From contig WOGZ01000138.1 in NCBI GenBank assembly GCA_009733775.1, positions 1 to 64,000 of the forward strand: a DNA stretch of 64,000 nt. Reading direction: 5' to 3'. Of the stretch, positions 1 to 13,700 are shown piece after piece. Origin of the DNA: Alectoria sarmentosa (taxonomy: Eukaryota > Ascomycota > Lecanoromycetes > Lecanorales > Parmeliaceae). Position numbers and translations under genes: made by a program. Within the stretch, counting starts at the first letter, position 1, and every line of letters begins with the position of its first letter. The notes under the pieces were generated by a model. The model saw only the letters and a list, made by a program, of their open reading frames with translations, had not been told where the DNA came from and ran no database searches.

Positions 1-3000
1 TTAATAAAATAAAATATCGATTTCTTTTAATAATAACGTTTAACTTTCGATAATTCACATAAAATCACAAACATTTATTTGATTTTTTAATAAATAAAAC
101 AAATGAGACAAATAAAGCATAATTAAATACGATAAATTCTTTTCTTAAATGTTTATTCAAATATTTCTTAACTTGTTTAAATTTATGATCTGATAATGAA
201 TAAATTCGATTTTTAAATAATGAACTTTTGTTTATTCTTTTAACGAATTTCAATTTATAATTATAAAATCGATATAAAAATAATATATTCGCTTATAATT
301 TATTAAAAACATTTACGTAATTATGATAATTTATAAAAAATTTATTAAACACTTTTTAAAAAGTGAAGATTTTAGCATTATTGATTTGAACGTTTTTCAA
401 TATATATAATTCACAACATCTTTTATATTTGATTTCGAAATCGCATAAATATAACTTATTAATCGATATGCGATTATCTCGTTATAATTATTATATAATC
501 TCGAAAAATTTATTGAAAATATCACAAATTTCATTCATTATCAAAAAAAAAAAATTCTTTATTTCGAATTAAATAATAATAAATCGATACGTTAATTTTA
601 ATAATATCGATAAAATCGAGCTTTTTAATCATTTTTTCTTTGAATATTTTAAATGTTAATATTAATCTTTTTCTATTCGAAATGTTTTTAAAATAATTTA
701 TATCAAAATTATTTTTATTCGATTCATTTTCAACAATAAATTTAAAAGATTATATAATAATAACAAATAATGTTTTTGATAAAAACGATAAATTTTCAAA
801 TATTAATATCTTATTATTATTATATTCACATCGTTTAAACACAAATAACATTTTATTTTTTAATATATCGAATACGACTTTATGTTTATTCATTTATAAC
901 TTTTTAAAAATCAAATCGTATTATTTTAACGAAACGATAAAAATAAAATAAGATCTTTTTTTATAATCGTGTATATTCAAAATAAATAAAAAACAATAAA
1001 TGATAAATTGTTTGAATAATCGCTCATTATAACCTCGTAATAATTCGATTTAAAAAAAACATAAGACTCGATTTATAAACGTTTATATATTTCGAATACG
1101 ATAATTTTATTAATAACGATATAAACTTCGATGCATTCGCAATTTATAATTTTTTTTATAAATATTATATATCGATTTTATGATAATAACGTAATTATTA
1201 TTTAAAAGAAACGGCGTGTTAAGAGATTATTTGAAATATTCATTAAACACACATTTATATTATCTTTTATCGTGATTTTAAAAAAAATTAATTTTTTTCC
1301 GAATCATTTAAAGAGTTTTATAAATCATCGTCGTCGTTATTATTTATTTTTATAACATACATTCGAGCAATCTTTTTATTCGATTGAAAACAATTACGTT
1401 TAATGTTTTTAATTTGATTGCAATTATAATATATAAACTTTTTAACATTAATTTCGACTTTAACTTTAATAAATGAAATCGATATAATAAATTTTATAAA
1501 TGTTGTTATAATACGAGTGACTCTCGTTATTATTAAAATAATTGATTTTTTTATTAAAGATATAATCTTAAATATAAATGTTTTAAACTTTTTTTTATAT
1601 TTAACACGCTGAATGTTATTTAATTTTCGTAAATACTTTTTAACAAATGTTAATTCGTTAAAACCTTTATATACATTTCAATTCTTTTATAAATTTTCAT
1701 AAATCTTTAAACGTAAATGTCGTATTATATTATTTTTATTTTTATCGATAACTTAATCAAATCGAATGAAATCGACGTAAAACTTTATAAAAGATATGAT
1801 ATTTTGTTAAAATGAGTCATATTAACGTTTTACATTATTTTATCAATTAAAATCCTCGTGAATGTCGATCAAATCATTTATTATCTCTTTATAAAATTGA
1901 TATGAGTTTAAATAATTTCTTAATTAACGTCTCATAATTTATTATAAAGCTTTTTCTTTTAATTTAAAAATAACATAAATTAAATTAAACTCAACAATAA
2001 AATATCAATTATAATTGATAATGAATTTATAATTCATTTTGAAAGATTAATCATTTCATATAAAACTTTTTTCATTTATAAAAATAAAATAATAAAATAA
2101 TTTAAAAGACTTATTCTTCTTTGATATAAGTCGATTCTTAAATTTATTATAAAAAAAATCGTTTCTTAAATCGTCTTTTAAATCCTTTTTCAATAATTGA
2201 AATTTTATTACATTAATCTTTCATTGCAATTGTGTTATTTACTTTTATTAATCACGAGCGATATTATTCGATTGTTTAATTATAAGCTCAAATTGATATA
2301 AAAAATTTATAATCTCGTCTTTATCGATAATAACTTTGTGAAAACGAGTTAAATATTCACGAAATTCGTTTCATTTAAAACGAAATTGATTCAACATATC
2401 AAGAAATTTTATAAATGCAACTTTCGCTCAATGTAATGATTATTCATTAATAAAAATGTATTATAAATTTAATGTATCATCTTGTTGAGAGAGATTCTCG
2501 AATATAATTAAAATACGACGTGATTTGATTTTATCTAAAAAACTTTACATATAATTTTTTTTTTTCATTTCGATAAAGATTATTAATAAAAAAGAAAATA
2601 AAAAAGAAAAAAAAGAAAAAAGATTTAAATATTTCAAAAGATTTAATGTTAAAGAATATTATAATAAAAAAGAGTTTTAACATTTTTCATTTAATGTGTT
2701 TGATAATGTTCATATAACAAAAAAATTTAATTTAGCATATAAAAAACAACAAAGAATATTATTTAATCGTTTATTTATTTATTAAACTTTTATAAAAATA
2801 ATGTGTTAATTAAATAACGTTTTTTCAATTTCGTTACTTATATAAAGAATATTTATTATATCGTCGTCGACTTCGTGCGAGAAAATTTGATAATGCGAAA
2901 TAAAGAAGAAAAACTTTAAAAGATTATAAAATCGTGATTTTTTATTCGATGATGATGTCGTAAAAAATTTAAATACTTTTAATGATGATTTTTCGAACGA

Positions 3001-5660
3001 TATAATCGATGTTGTCTTAACTTGAATTATATAAAAGTAATATATAATTATTTCTTTCGATTCACTAATCAAACGAATATTTTAATATCTTTTTTATATT
3101 TATTATTATTAACGAAACGAATCGCTATCTTAATACGAATTATTCGAATTTCAATTATCGTAAATAATTTAACTTAAAAATACGATATCTTAATAATTTT
3201 TGCATTTTAATAAAGTCTCTATTAACGCGATTTTTTAAATTCGTTAATTAACATGAATGAAATAAGTGAAATGACTTGATTGTAATGTTAAAATTAATAT
3301 AAAATTATATTATATAAGTGTATTAAATAAGACAACTAAGTGAGAAGAAAATATGTATATAAAAAAAACATTTATATAAAAACAGATGTCTCTGTTAAAT
3401 CACGCTAAATTCAATCGAATAATGTTAAAGAAATGTAATATTAAAGAAAATTTAGCTCTATTAAGAATATAAAATACGCTCATAACAAATCTTTTAAAAC
3501 TTCTTTATTACAATTTTCATATTCGATTGTTATTCGAAGTTTCATTTTTCAAAAAACGTTTATTTAATAATCGAATTAAATACGATTATCGCGATATAAT
3601 TCGATAATCTTATTATTTTATTTTAATATTTTAATAATTTCGTGAATTTAATTTAAAGAAACTCTTTTATCAACTCGTGATTAGCGAATTTTTCGACGAC
3701 ATTTTTAAATGTATTAATTAGAAAGTTTATAATAAAAAGAATTCGTTTTAAAGTAATAATATGATTTTCGATTATTTTTATAACATTGTGAAAGTTTTAT
3801 AGAAAATTATAAATGTGATCGAGTGTTTTTTATTCGTTAACGATAAATAGATTTTTCGATAATTTAGATTATTTATTAATAATTTTTATAATAACTTTTT
3901 TGATTTTTCGTAAAATTTAATCAAGTATATCGTATTATAAATTTTATTTAATATTGTTATCACGATGTGATATTAACTCTTCGCTTCGTTTTAAAAAAAG
4001 TTATATACGCTATAAACTTTTTATGATTTAAATCACGATATTATAAAGTTTATCGAAAGGTTTTAATTTGCGTTATTAATTTAATTAAGTATCGAAAGAA
4101 GATAATATTAAATTTTTTGAATATTCGTAATTATTAACGATTTTTTTAAAGAGAAAAACTTAAATTATTAAATTAATAATATAATTATTGTATTAAAAAC
4201 GTCGTTATAAAGAATTATAAAGCATTTTTTTTCAGATAAGGCATTAGCAATTATTGTAACGAAAATATTATTTAATATAATATTGTTTATAATTATGTAT
4301 TTTAATATATTACGTATTTTATAATCGTTGAGCACATTTAAAATAATTATCGCTTGATTTAAATTTAAATGTTTTTTTTATAATTTTATGAGAGCGAGAG
4401 TAATAATGCGTAATTTCGAGTTTTCGTTAATAAAATAATCGAGTATTGTTAATAATTTAAGATAATTTAATAAAATTTATATATCGTATATAATATAAAT
4501 ATTTGATAATGTTATAATTAATAAATAACGTAATTGTTATTTATTTTTAGTAAATAAACATTTAACGTGTATTTTAATGATGAAATCGAAGTTTGAAAGT
4601 ATGCGATTAATAATAAAATTAACGTATTTTATATAAATTCGAAAGATCTCATATTTAATTATCTTGAAAATAGATTCGTAAAAATGATTTATCGTAGAAA
4701 TAAATATTTTAAAGTAGTTTTATCAAGGTTACGATTTATAATTTTTTTTTTCTTTTCTTTCGTTTTGATATTAATTTTAACATCACAAAATATAATTATA
4801 TCGATAGTTATTTTTTCTTTTATTTTCTTTACAATTATATTGTTAATCGTAAAATCGATAAAGTGTGTTTTTTTCAAATGTTTTATTATGATTTTCGTGT
4901 TATTAATGATAATATAAATTTTCGAGCAGCGATTGTAAACGAATTAATTATTTCGTATATTAATGTGTTTATGAATATAAGAAATTTTAATCTTTAATTG
5001 TTTAAAATAAGATTTTGATGTTTAAAAGACGTTAAATTTTGAGATCGATGTGTGTGAAATATTCGATATAAAAGTTTCGAACGATTTTTTCTCTTTATTT
5101 TTCTTTTCATTAATATTAAATAAATTTATAACGTTAATAAAGATAATAACGAATAACGAATAATTGTTTATAACTTATAAAATAAATATAACAAATCGTT
5201 TTTTGAGTGACATCTTAAATATCACCCTTTTTCGAGTCGATATATTTCGTATTTATTTTGCGAGATAATGTGAAAAGATCGTGATCTTTGCAGCGAAAAT
5301 AAATAAAGTCGAAATAATAATAAAAGTCTTTAATAGATCGAATTTATTATCGTTGTATATTATAATAATATAATTGTTAAATAATAATATAATATTTATA
5401 TATTAAGTTTTAAAGAAAAATTTGATTTTAATTAACTTTATTATATTAATCTTATAATATTATTATTAAATATACGTTTATTATGCTCAAATATATAATA
5501 ATCGAAATAAATCATTTGAATTATTAATTTAAACCGTCGATTTATATTATTGAACTGATTCATGATAATCGGTTCGATAATATGAACGGTTCAAATTATT
5601 AGTTTATTAGACCGGTCCAACCACTAAGGATTAATAGTATAATTATATGGTCTGGACCAT
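1..5660. repeat. AT-rich degraded repeat block (left, truncated)
   Basis: This block is more than 80% A+T by eye, with stop codons in every frame and no recognisable protein. The few short reading frames (for example at 65-253, 2806-3072 and 4684-4917) are low-complexity, rich in F, I, K and N, and I do not accept them as genes. The block ends sharply at about 5,660, where composition becomes normal. The pattern fits transposon sequence mutated by RIP. The parent element cannot be named and the left end lies outside the window. Confidence 0.8.
5614..5658. repeat. Imperfect hairpin at edge of AT-rich block
   Basis: GGTCCAACCA (5614-5623) and TGGTCTGGACC (5648-5658) are near-perfect reverse complements separated by about 24 AT-rich bases. 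They sit exactly where the AT-rich block meets normal sequence. Just upstream (5550-5600) are several GAAC/GGTTC motifs in both orientations. This looks like the subterminal end of a DNA element, but the other end is not in the window. Confidence 0.4.
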
Positions 5661-6543
5661 CGGGCGCCCTGACTGCTGCGTCGTATCCCTTCACGCATCA
5701 CGCAGCTAGCCCAAGAACATCAACAACCCAAATCCCCGAACGCTTCCACTGACGCCATACCATACCATACGTCCTGCCTTCTCTGGCCCTCCGGTTCCGA
5801 AAGCAGAAGCAGGGCAGAAGAGCATCTCCTGGCTCCCTTCGGAACCGCCTTGCTTTTTGCTGGAGATCCCGGAGATGTCGCTGTCCGTCCACGCTGTCTG
5901 CTGCACCGAGACGATTGAACATTGTGATTACCCGATCCTTCCTATCATTGACCTTCCGAAATCGGATCTGAACGGGGCGAACCGGTTTGTTGGCATCGTC
6001 GAACTCGATCGGACTCGACGAGGGCTCCTCCCTGAGTCATGTTCCTCTGGTTCACCGAAGAGGACCAATGATAGTGGACGGTGGGGGTTTTTCTAGTATA
6101 GTACTAAGATGGAGTTGATGTCCATCTAAGAAGGAGGAGGAGATAAATAGTCTCGTAGTAGCACAAGGGGCGAGGGAGGCTCGGCTTCCCTCTCTTGGTA
6201 AGCGGAAAGTAAATCCAGCCCACCGAAGAGCTCCAGATGCTAGCGGCTTTCAGAGAGGCGACAATTTACCCGCCACGGCTTGGATTTTGTGGGATTGTGG
6301 GATTGTGGGAGCTCGCGGGATCGTGGTCTACGGAGCAAATGTTCCGACCCACGATCCACGACCCATGCATCTACTCCATGGTTGCATTTCCATGACAGGT
6401 CTCGATACTTTGTAATTGGAAAAGAACCGGATTCTCAGATTCTGCCATCCTTGTCATTTGGATGGGCGTTCTCTCGCTAGCTACTCTGCTATACCACTAG
6501 TTGGAATCGCAATAGCGCTTCAAAAATGTCAAGAGCTTCCAAC
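5661..6543. other. Intergenic region downstream of terpene cyclase
   Basis: This stretch has normal base composition and several short overlapping reading frames on both strands. None of them resembles a known family. It probably contains the 3' flank of the minus-strand terpene cyclase. Confidence 0.5.
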
Positions 6544-7630
6544 TCAGTCATGCCAATGATAGCGCTCGGTAGTCTCGCTCCAATACTCATTCCCACCCAG
6601 CACATACTCCAACCCCTTCAGGTAGGTCTTCAAATCTTGATCAGCGCCACCTTTACCATGCAGTACTTTTGCCACCATCTCCTGGTGATCTATCTCCCAC
6701 TCTCGACATAGAACCCACAGGATTCGTTTTGCGGTGCCGTATGATACCCCAGCATCTATAGACATTGTGTTCACGATGTTGAGCAATTTCGCGCCTTCTT
6801 TGTGGTCCTTGTTCCACAAATGGAGTTCTTTCTCAAAGCTGTGGATATCGTTGACGATGATGCCCAGTTTACCGTAGCTTTCGTGGATCGTTTCCAGCGA
6901 TTTCAGCGTTTCGTTGGGCACGCGCAGCTGCGAGCTGTATCGTACGCAGGCTGCGACAAAGCTTTGAAATGGCTTTTATCAGAGTCGTCAATCAAGGGAA
7001 CACGGCGAGGAAGGTACTCACGCGCAGCCACCCTCCTTGATCCGCTGTCGAAGCAACGACCCCATGTCCGGACATACAAAGCGTACCGAGTCAACCTGCG
7101 CCGTGATGCAAACCAAGGCTTCCCGTAGCACCTGATCCGCGAGCTCCTTGTCACAAGCACGCATACTCGTCCAAACGTCGTAGGTGATCCATTCGTAAGG
7201 GTCATTACGGTTGGGGAGCTTTTTACCCATGGCGATCGGAATCAGCCTCTTGTATAGCTTTTTGCCTTCGTCGAGACTCATGTCTTCTGCCACGTCTACC
7301 GAAAGCTTGTAAGCCGTAATGTTTTGTGAGTCGTATCCTACGGGCAAACTTGCCATCAAGAAGGAACAGCAGTGTGTTCACTTTGACCGTATCTAGAAGA
7401 CGGTCGTCGTCGGCCATTGGAAACGCCAAACATGCCCAACGATTGGTCTGGGAGGTGAAAAACCTGCTCCTCTCCTTCTGGCTCTTGAACGGCCAATGCT
7501 TCATGAAGAAGCTATCGAGCTCGGCACAGACTGCGTCCGCTCGAGGGTGGCATTGAATGTCGAAAATGGTGGGGGGCGGTTTGTTGCAAGGAATATAGGG
7601 CACGACTTGACGGGACCATACAAAACCCAT
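6544..7630 (-). CDS. Class I terpene cyclase, aristolochene-synthase type
   Basis: Three exons on the minus strand: 7630-7354, 7295-7022 and 6961-6544. They give 322 residues, close to the family's usual 320-340. Splicing across the first intron creates the aspartate-rich motif DDVAED (residues 92-97). The second metal motif is NDIHSFEKE (221-229), and a C-terminal RY pair is at 317-318 after WSETTE. All are hallmarks of class I (ionisation-dependent) terpene cyclases, and the spacing and flanking residues resemble fungal aristolochene synthases, which convert farnesyl diphosphate to a bicyclic sesquiterpene. Intron 1 (7353-7296) uses a GC-AG splice pair (GCAAGT donor); intron 2 (7021-6962) is GT-AG. 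I chose the ATG at 7630 because it leaves about 28 residues before the conserved CHPRAD segment. The gene is divergent from the prenyltransferase at 9145. The actual product is unknown; another cyclisation, or use of GGPP, is possible. Confidence 0.88.
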
Positions 7631-9144
7631 GGTAAGAATATCGGATAGTCGCGATGTCAAGATTTGGACAAGCGGTAGGCTGAGTATCAGAGTATTTAGG
7701 CGAGAGCGAGAGCTGTGAATTGATCGAGTCCACGCTTCTGGCTTGTGGAACATTGGGAACATCATGTGTCTTTGAGGGTGTGCGGTGGGACAGAGCACGT
7801 TCGGGGCTTTATACCTAGACTATGCATAGCTACCGTTCCTTTGGAAGTCGCCTTCCGTCGGCAGACAGTGGTGACATGATAGCATTGGGGGATCAGCAGT
7901 GGAGTAGCCATCACGCATCAAGCATCAAGTCAGCGAGTCTTCTATCTTAACGATGGGCTCAGAGATGTGGCGCTGAAGGCATGTTCCACTTTTTTTTTTT
8001 TGGAAAGGATAGTGTCTTGTCAATGTCGAGGCCGAGTGATTGGCGCTTAAGATAGTTCGGAGACTCTCGCACCGATATAATTCAAGACGGAGCAAGATGT
8101 TGCCGAGGACAAGAATAAGGGAGAAGACGTCTTTGTCTACAACATAAGCACGGACATGTTCTTACTCGGCTACTCCATCATTATGTTGTAGGATCAGACT
8201 ACATGTAGAGATAGAGATAGAGAGGGAGAGGAAGAGGGAGAGGGAGAGAGAGATGCGAGTAGAGTTTTACGGGTATGCATGCGACTACTTTATGGTTGCC
8301 AAGGCCGGGGCTTTTTATGCGAGAGCGAACAATCCCGTCGGCTCTATGCGAGAATGTGCACACACTACATACACTACATACACTACATAAAGTAATTCGC
8401 TCATCTTGTTTAGATTCTGCATGCCCAATTTGACGTCGGTACTAACTGGAAAGGGGATCACTTGGAAATGCGGAGCAAAAATGAGCTCAAACTCAAAAGT
8501 ATGCAGTTAAGGCGTCTATGTTCCTTTTCTAATCGTCGTCGTGGCTCGTGATATAGACGCAACGGACCTAGACCGTCGAGCAGAGCAGACCAGAGCATCG
8601 ATTGGCCTTGATAATCTTGACGGGCCCTAAGATTGAGCTGCCTGCTAACAACGGGGCTTGCTGATCCCTCGTCACCGCTGCCACTCCCCTCCTCCGATCC
8701 GGCTCGGTGTCCACAACAACTGGCAGAGGTCAGCATCTGAGACACGCACTAAACTTCTGCAACATTTCGCCAGCCTCGAGCTTGAAGATTCCAAGATAGA
8801 GCTGCCTGTTGCGGCTTGCCACCACTGCGACTGCCGTGCTCTTGGCCCATTCCAACTCCCGACTTCGGACGAGAATCGCCTTGCTTCCACAGCTACCACC
8901 CCACACCATGTGTTTGGAGGTATCAAGCTATGATTCGCTGGACTTGGAATGCGGAAGCATTTGGTCTTGTCTGGCCTAGACCGTTTGGTGCGAGGAAGAC
9001 ATGGTGGATCCCTTGCTGCCTTTCGGTATCATCAGCCCAATGCAATACCACCTTTCACAGCCTCCAAAACTCGCATCCATCATGTTTGCAGTACTGTTCC
9101 ACATCATTTCGATGTTTCTTCCATCAAGACTCCTCACCTTGCCA
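7631..9144. promoter_or_regulatory. Shared upstream region between divergent terpene genes
   Basis: About 1.5 kb separates the start of the terpene cyclase (minus) from the start of the prenyltransferase (plus), so it should contain both promoters. It includes a purine-rich GA tract at about 8205-8256 and a short tandem array of CACTACATA units at about 8353-8390. Reading frames here (for example 8658-8933) resemble no known family. An upstream exon of the prenyltransferase could be hidden in this region. Confidence 0.45.
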
Positions 9145-10480
9145 ATGATCAGCGAGAACATGGAGATCAGCATCAATTCCCCAAAGACGATAAGGACAGA
9201 GCGGGATACTGACACATCAACGATGCCAACCGCAATGGGTCAGAGGACGGACGACCCTATCGCGCATCAAGAAACACGCTCATCCACTGCATCCTCTCTG
9301 TCTGGCAGACTTGACGCAGCAGAAGCAGGGACGGAGACACGGACGCCTCGATCGCTGACACCTGATTCAACCGTTGAGAGCGAGGGCAGTCCTGGCAGTA
9401 AGAAGATTCCAAGCTCGTCTGAATTGTGGACGGAGCAAAGCGAAAAGGTTCTTTGAGCAGACACAAGCCTCACCCAGCCATCCTACTGACCTGCACGACA
9501 GGCTATCATCAGGCCATTTGAGTACGTCATGTCTTTGCCCGGCAAGAACTTTCGCACACAGGTACTAGCCGCCTTCAACGTGTGGTTGCAAGTTGATGAG
9601 CGATCGCTCAACATCATTGATCGAGTCGTGGGAATGTTGCATAACGCGTCTCTCCTGTAAGTCCAAAGTCCGTGACCCTCGTTTCACGAAAAGATACCGA
9701 GTGTTTAAGGATCGATGATATTCAAGACGGCTCCCAGTTGAGACGTGGCTTCCCGGCAGCACACTGCATCTTTGGCACTGCCCAGAGCATTAACGCAGCC
9801 AACTATGCCTACTTCCTCGCACAACAAGAGCTCATCCAGCTGGACAACCCTGGGGAAGCTTTCCGCATCTACAACGAAGAGATGTTGAATCTGCACCGGG
9901 GGCAGGGTATTGAGCTATTTTGGCGTGAAACGATGACGATACCGACAGAGGACGAATACCTGCTCATGATTTCGAACAAGACCGGGGGTCTGTTTCGGTT
10001 GGCAGCCAGATTAATGCAGAGCGCTAGCTCGACGACGCACGACATCTTGCCGTTGACGAATACGATAGGCTTGATATTTCAGATTCGGGATGATTATAAC
10101 AATCTCTGTTCTGAGCAGGTCAGTCCATACCCACCTTGCTCTGGGCACCAGTCATGAGCGCTGACGATCCCATTCAGATGACTGCAGCGAAAGGTTTCTG
10201 CGAAGACCTGACCGAAGGAAAGTTTTCGCTCCCAGTGATCCATTCGATCCGCAGCTCATCCACGTACAACAACGAGCTTCTCAACATCCTCAAGATGCGG
10301 ACCACGGATCCTAGCCTCAAGAGTCACGCCTTGTGGTACATGCGGATGCAGACCAAGAGCCTGAATTACACCAAGTCCATGTTGCGGGACCTCCACCAGC
10401 AAGCGCAGATGGCAGTGGGAAGGATTGATGTGTCAAATGACATGATTCAAGGCGTGTTAGGCAAATTGAGCTTAGACTAG
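9145..10480 (+). CDS. Geranylgeranyl diphosphate synthase-like prenyltransferase
   Basis: Four exons: 9145-9447, 9502-9656, 9710-10118 and 10178-10480, joined by introns of 54, 53 and 59 bases. From the ATG at 9145 the protein is 389 residues; in-frame ATGs at 9001 and 9160 are alternatives. It should condense isopentenyl diphosphate with allylic diphosphates to give GGPP. The first aspartate-rich motif DDIQD is assembled across the third exon start (NASLL-IDDIQD). The second region reads FQIRDDYNN, a DDxxN form common in fungal GGPP synthases. Also visible are PFEYVMSLPGKNFR near the start, LRRG after the first motif, and KGFCEDLTEGKFSLP. The serine/threonine-rich N-terminal 100 residues look disordered. 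The first intron starts with GTTCTT, a weak donor, so that junction is less certain. The gene is divergent from the terpene cyclase and probably serves the same pathway. Confidence 0.87.
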
Positions 10481-10668
10481 GGGTTTTTATCATCTGGGTC
10501 AGAAGTACTGGGCAAGATAGAGAAAGGCAGACGAGAGTGGAGATAGGTCTTGTTGTCATGGAGATGGGCAAAGAAGGAACCAGGGAAAAAAAAGGATCGA
10601 TAATCAGCGCCAAGATTAAAGATCCCCGCATTCAGCTTACTCAGAAATCGTGCGAATACTTGGCATTA

Positions 10669-10767
10669 CTCCTTTTTGCAAAACCCTTGACGGGAGCGCA
10701 AAACTTATAACCGCCCCCACAATTTTTTGTTTGAACGATCGTCAAATGCACGCAGAAGATAGAATCG
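10669..10767 (+). repeat. Left terminal inverted repeat
   Basis: The left arm begins CTCCTTTTTGCAAAACCC immediately after TA. It retains a GC-rich core (ACGGGAGCGC, CCGCCCCCAC) that stands out from the AT-rich interior. Confidence 0.85.
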
Positions 10768-13700
10768 TGATATAATAATAAAATCGTATAAAATTGAAAT
10801 CGTGTATAATTCATTGATTATTCAAAATAAATGTAATTTTTTTAAATCTCGATTTATTTATCGTTATTGTTATTATCGTTATTATTATCGCTCGCGCTCG
10901 ATTAATAAACGATTTTATCATTTTTTATTTATATTATTATTAAAATCACGTAAAAAATAAAATAGTTATTATAATAATTATTTTATCTTTTTAATTAAAT
11001 TAAAATTGAAATTATTCAATAAATGATATAATATAAATTAAATAATATAATATAAATATATAAAAGAACTTTTTTATTATATTTATAAATTTTATCGTTA
11101 TTATTATATTATCACGCAAAAAACTTAATTTTAAAAAATCTTTTATAAAAAAAAACGTGTAAATATTTTTATAATTTTTAATAATAAATAATTTTCGTTT
11201 AATTAAATTAAAGAAATTAAGATTATAATAAAAAATAAATATGTTTATTACATTTATTATCAAGATATTTAATTTAAAATTCGTTATAAAATTTCGTATA
11301 ATAATCACGTTATTATTAAAATTTGATAAATCGAAATTTTTGAAATAACAACATTTTTCTTCGATAATTGAATCTTTTTAAAAAAAATTATAATTTAATT
11401 CGTCGTTATCGAATTAATTATTTAATTTCTTATATAATATATTATTATTAAAACTATTAATAAATCAAAAACGATTTATAAATTTAAAAAAAGCGACATT
11501 TAATTAAATAATGTTTATTAATAAAAGTTTAATTTTTACGCGATCGAATAATTTATGCTTTTATCACTTTTTTCAATTTAATTTTATTATTAAAATGCGA
11601 GCATCGATAACAATTTAATTCGATAATTAATTGAAGAATTTATAAATAATGATTAATAACGAAAAAAATAAAGAAAAAAGAAAACGTTAATAAAAAATCT
11701 TAAAAATTATAAATATTTAAAAAAGTTAATAATCTCGTTCGTAAAAAAATAATAAAGAATTAATTTAATTAAAAATGAAAATGAAATCGTTTTATTTTTT
11801 TATCGTTTTAAAAGACGTTATTAATATTAATTCGTTTAATAATAATAAAATAAAATTTATATAATATAAATTCAATGTGAAATTATTTTAAAAAAATGAA
11901 AAAATGACATTTAACATTCAAATTAAAAGATATATATTTAATAATAATTCGTTTATTTTATATATATTATTAATTATTAAAGATAATCGTGCTCGTAAAT
12001 ATATTTTATTATTTAAATATATATTATATTATTAAATCTCACTCGTTGCGATTTTATCGTATAACGTCTTTATTACGATTAAAGAAAAATATTTTAATGT
12101 TTAAAGATTAATTTAAACGAGTTTAATTAAATTTTAAATATGATATTCGATAAATTATAAAATTAAAAACATAAAAAAGAATTTTAACTCAATTTGATAT
12201 ATTGATATAATTATAATAAGTTTAATATTATTAAAAAAAAGTTTATTATTATTAAAAACCTTTTTTATAATAATTATATATAATAATAAATTTTTAAATA
12301 ATAAATTTATAAATTTTATCGAAATTTTATTAATTTCAAATCTTATTAAATGATTATTTAATATTTAAATTGCGAAAAATGAAATTAATTTTATTATCGT
12401 TATTAAACGTATTATTCGCGATTATTAAAAATGTTATAAAAACGATTATAATAATTAAAATTATTTTAAATTAATTTATTATATTAAAAACTCGCGTAAA
12501 CATTATTTTATAATAATTTAAAATTTAATTAATTGATTAACAATTATCGTGATAAATTGAATCGATAAACTCATTATCGATATATCGTTTATAACTTTAT
12601 TCATTAATTAAAAACGTGATTTGAAGAATAAATAAAAAAATGAAATTCGCAAAAAAAAATGAAAGATAAAACAATATATAATAATTACATAATCGTGTAT
12701 TTATTTTTATTATTACGATTATTTACTTTCTTATATCGTTATCAAATTTAAACGACTTTTTTATAAATATTCGTTTTTTTAATCTTAAAATTAATTTGTT
12801 AAACGTGATTATTACGAATTTTAGCGCTTTATTAATCGTGTTTATAATTGTGAAATCACGATAATTTCAATCACGATTTTAAAATATAAAGTTAATAATT
12901 CGATATAAGTTAATATAAAGTTTTTTATCAAATATATAAAATTAAACATTATATTACACGATGAAATAATAAAATGTTTATTAATTCGTTTATAAGTCGT
13001 CGATTCGTTTACAAAAATATTAATTAATTAATTCGTTAATTAATTAATGTAATAAATTAATTATCATGTAAAAAAATATTAAATTAATTAATTATTCTTT
13101 TTATTCGTTTATAAAATTAATTAAAATAATATAAAGTTTTTTAAATAATACTCTCATTAAAAACGAGATCATATTAATTGAATAATATATATATTAATTC
13201 GTTTAAATATAATATAAAGCGCTCTTTTAAAATAAACGAATAATTATTTTTTTACGTTTTAATTAATAATCTTAAAACGTTCGTTTAAATTATTATTCGA
13301 AATGAAAACGATATTATATTAAAATTAATAAGATTTTATTATTTATAAAAATCGCATATTAATATCGTATAAATTAATTAAAATAACATTATTATTATAA
13401 TTTAATTTGAATTTATATTAAATAAAAGTTCGAATAAATTTTAAAATAAACGATAATATAATTATAACGATAATAACATTATTTTAAAAAACGTTTTATT
13501 AAAAGATTTTTAAACAATTTTTGATTCGATTAAATCTCGAATATAACGTTTTTCGAATTAAATTGAAATCTTATTAATTAAGTTTTTTGCATAATTATTA
13601 TAATCATAATTATATTTTAATTAATTATTAATTATTTAATTATATTTTTATTTTTACGATTTATTATTTAATTATCGACTTTTTTTTTTCTTATTTAATA

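Noticed and set aside
1208..1615. Inverted GGCGTGTTAA / TTAACACGCT as possible TIRs of a nested element
   Set aside because: Only about 11 bases match and similarity does not extend, which is weak in such AT-rich DNA.
65..5000. Small ORFs in the left AT-rich block (for example 4684-4917)
   Set aside because: They are low-complexity, F/I/K/N-rich, lack any family pattern, and lie in sequence with the compositional signs of RIP.
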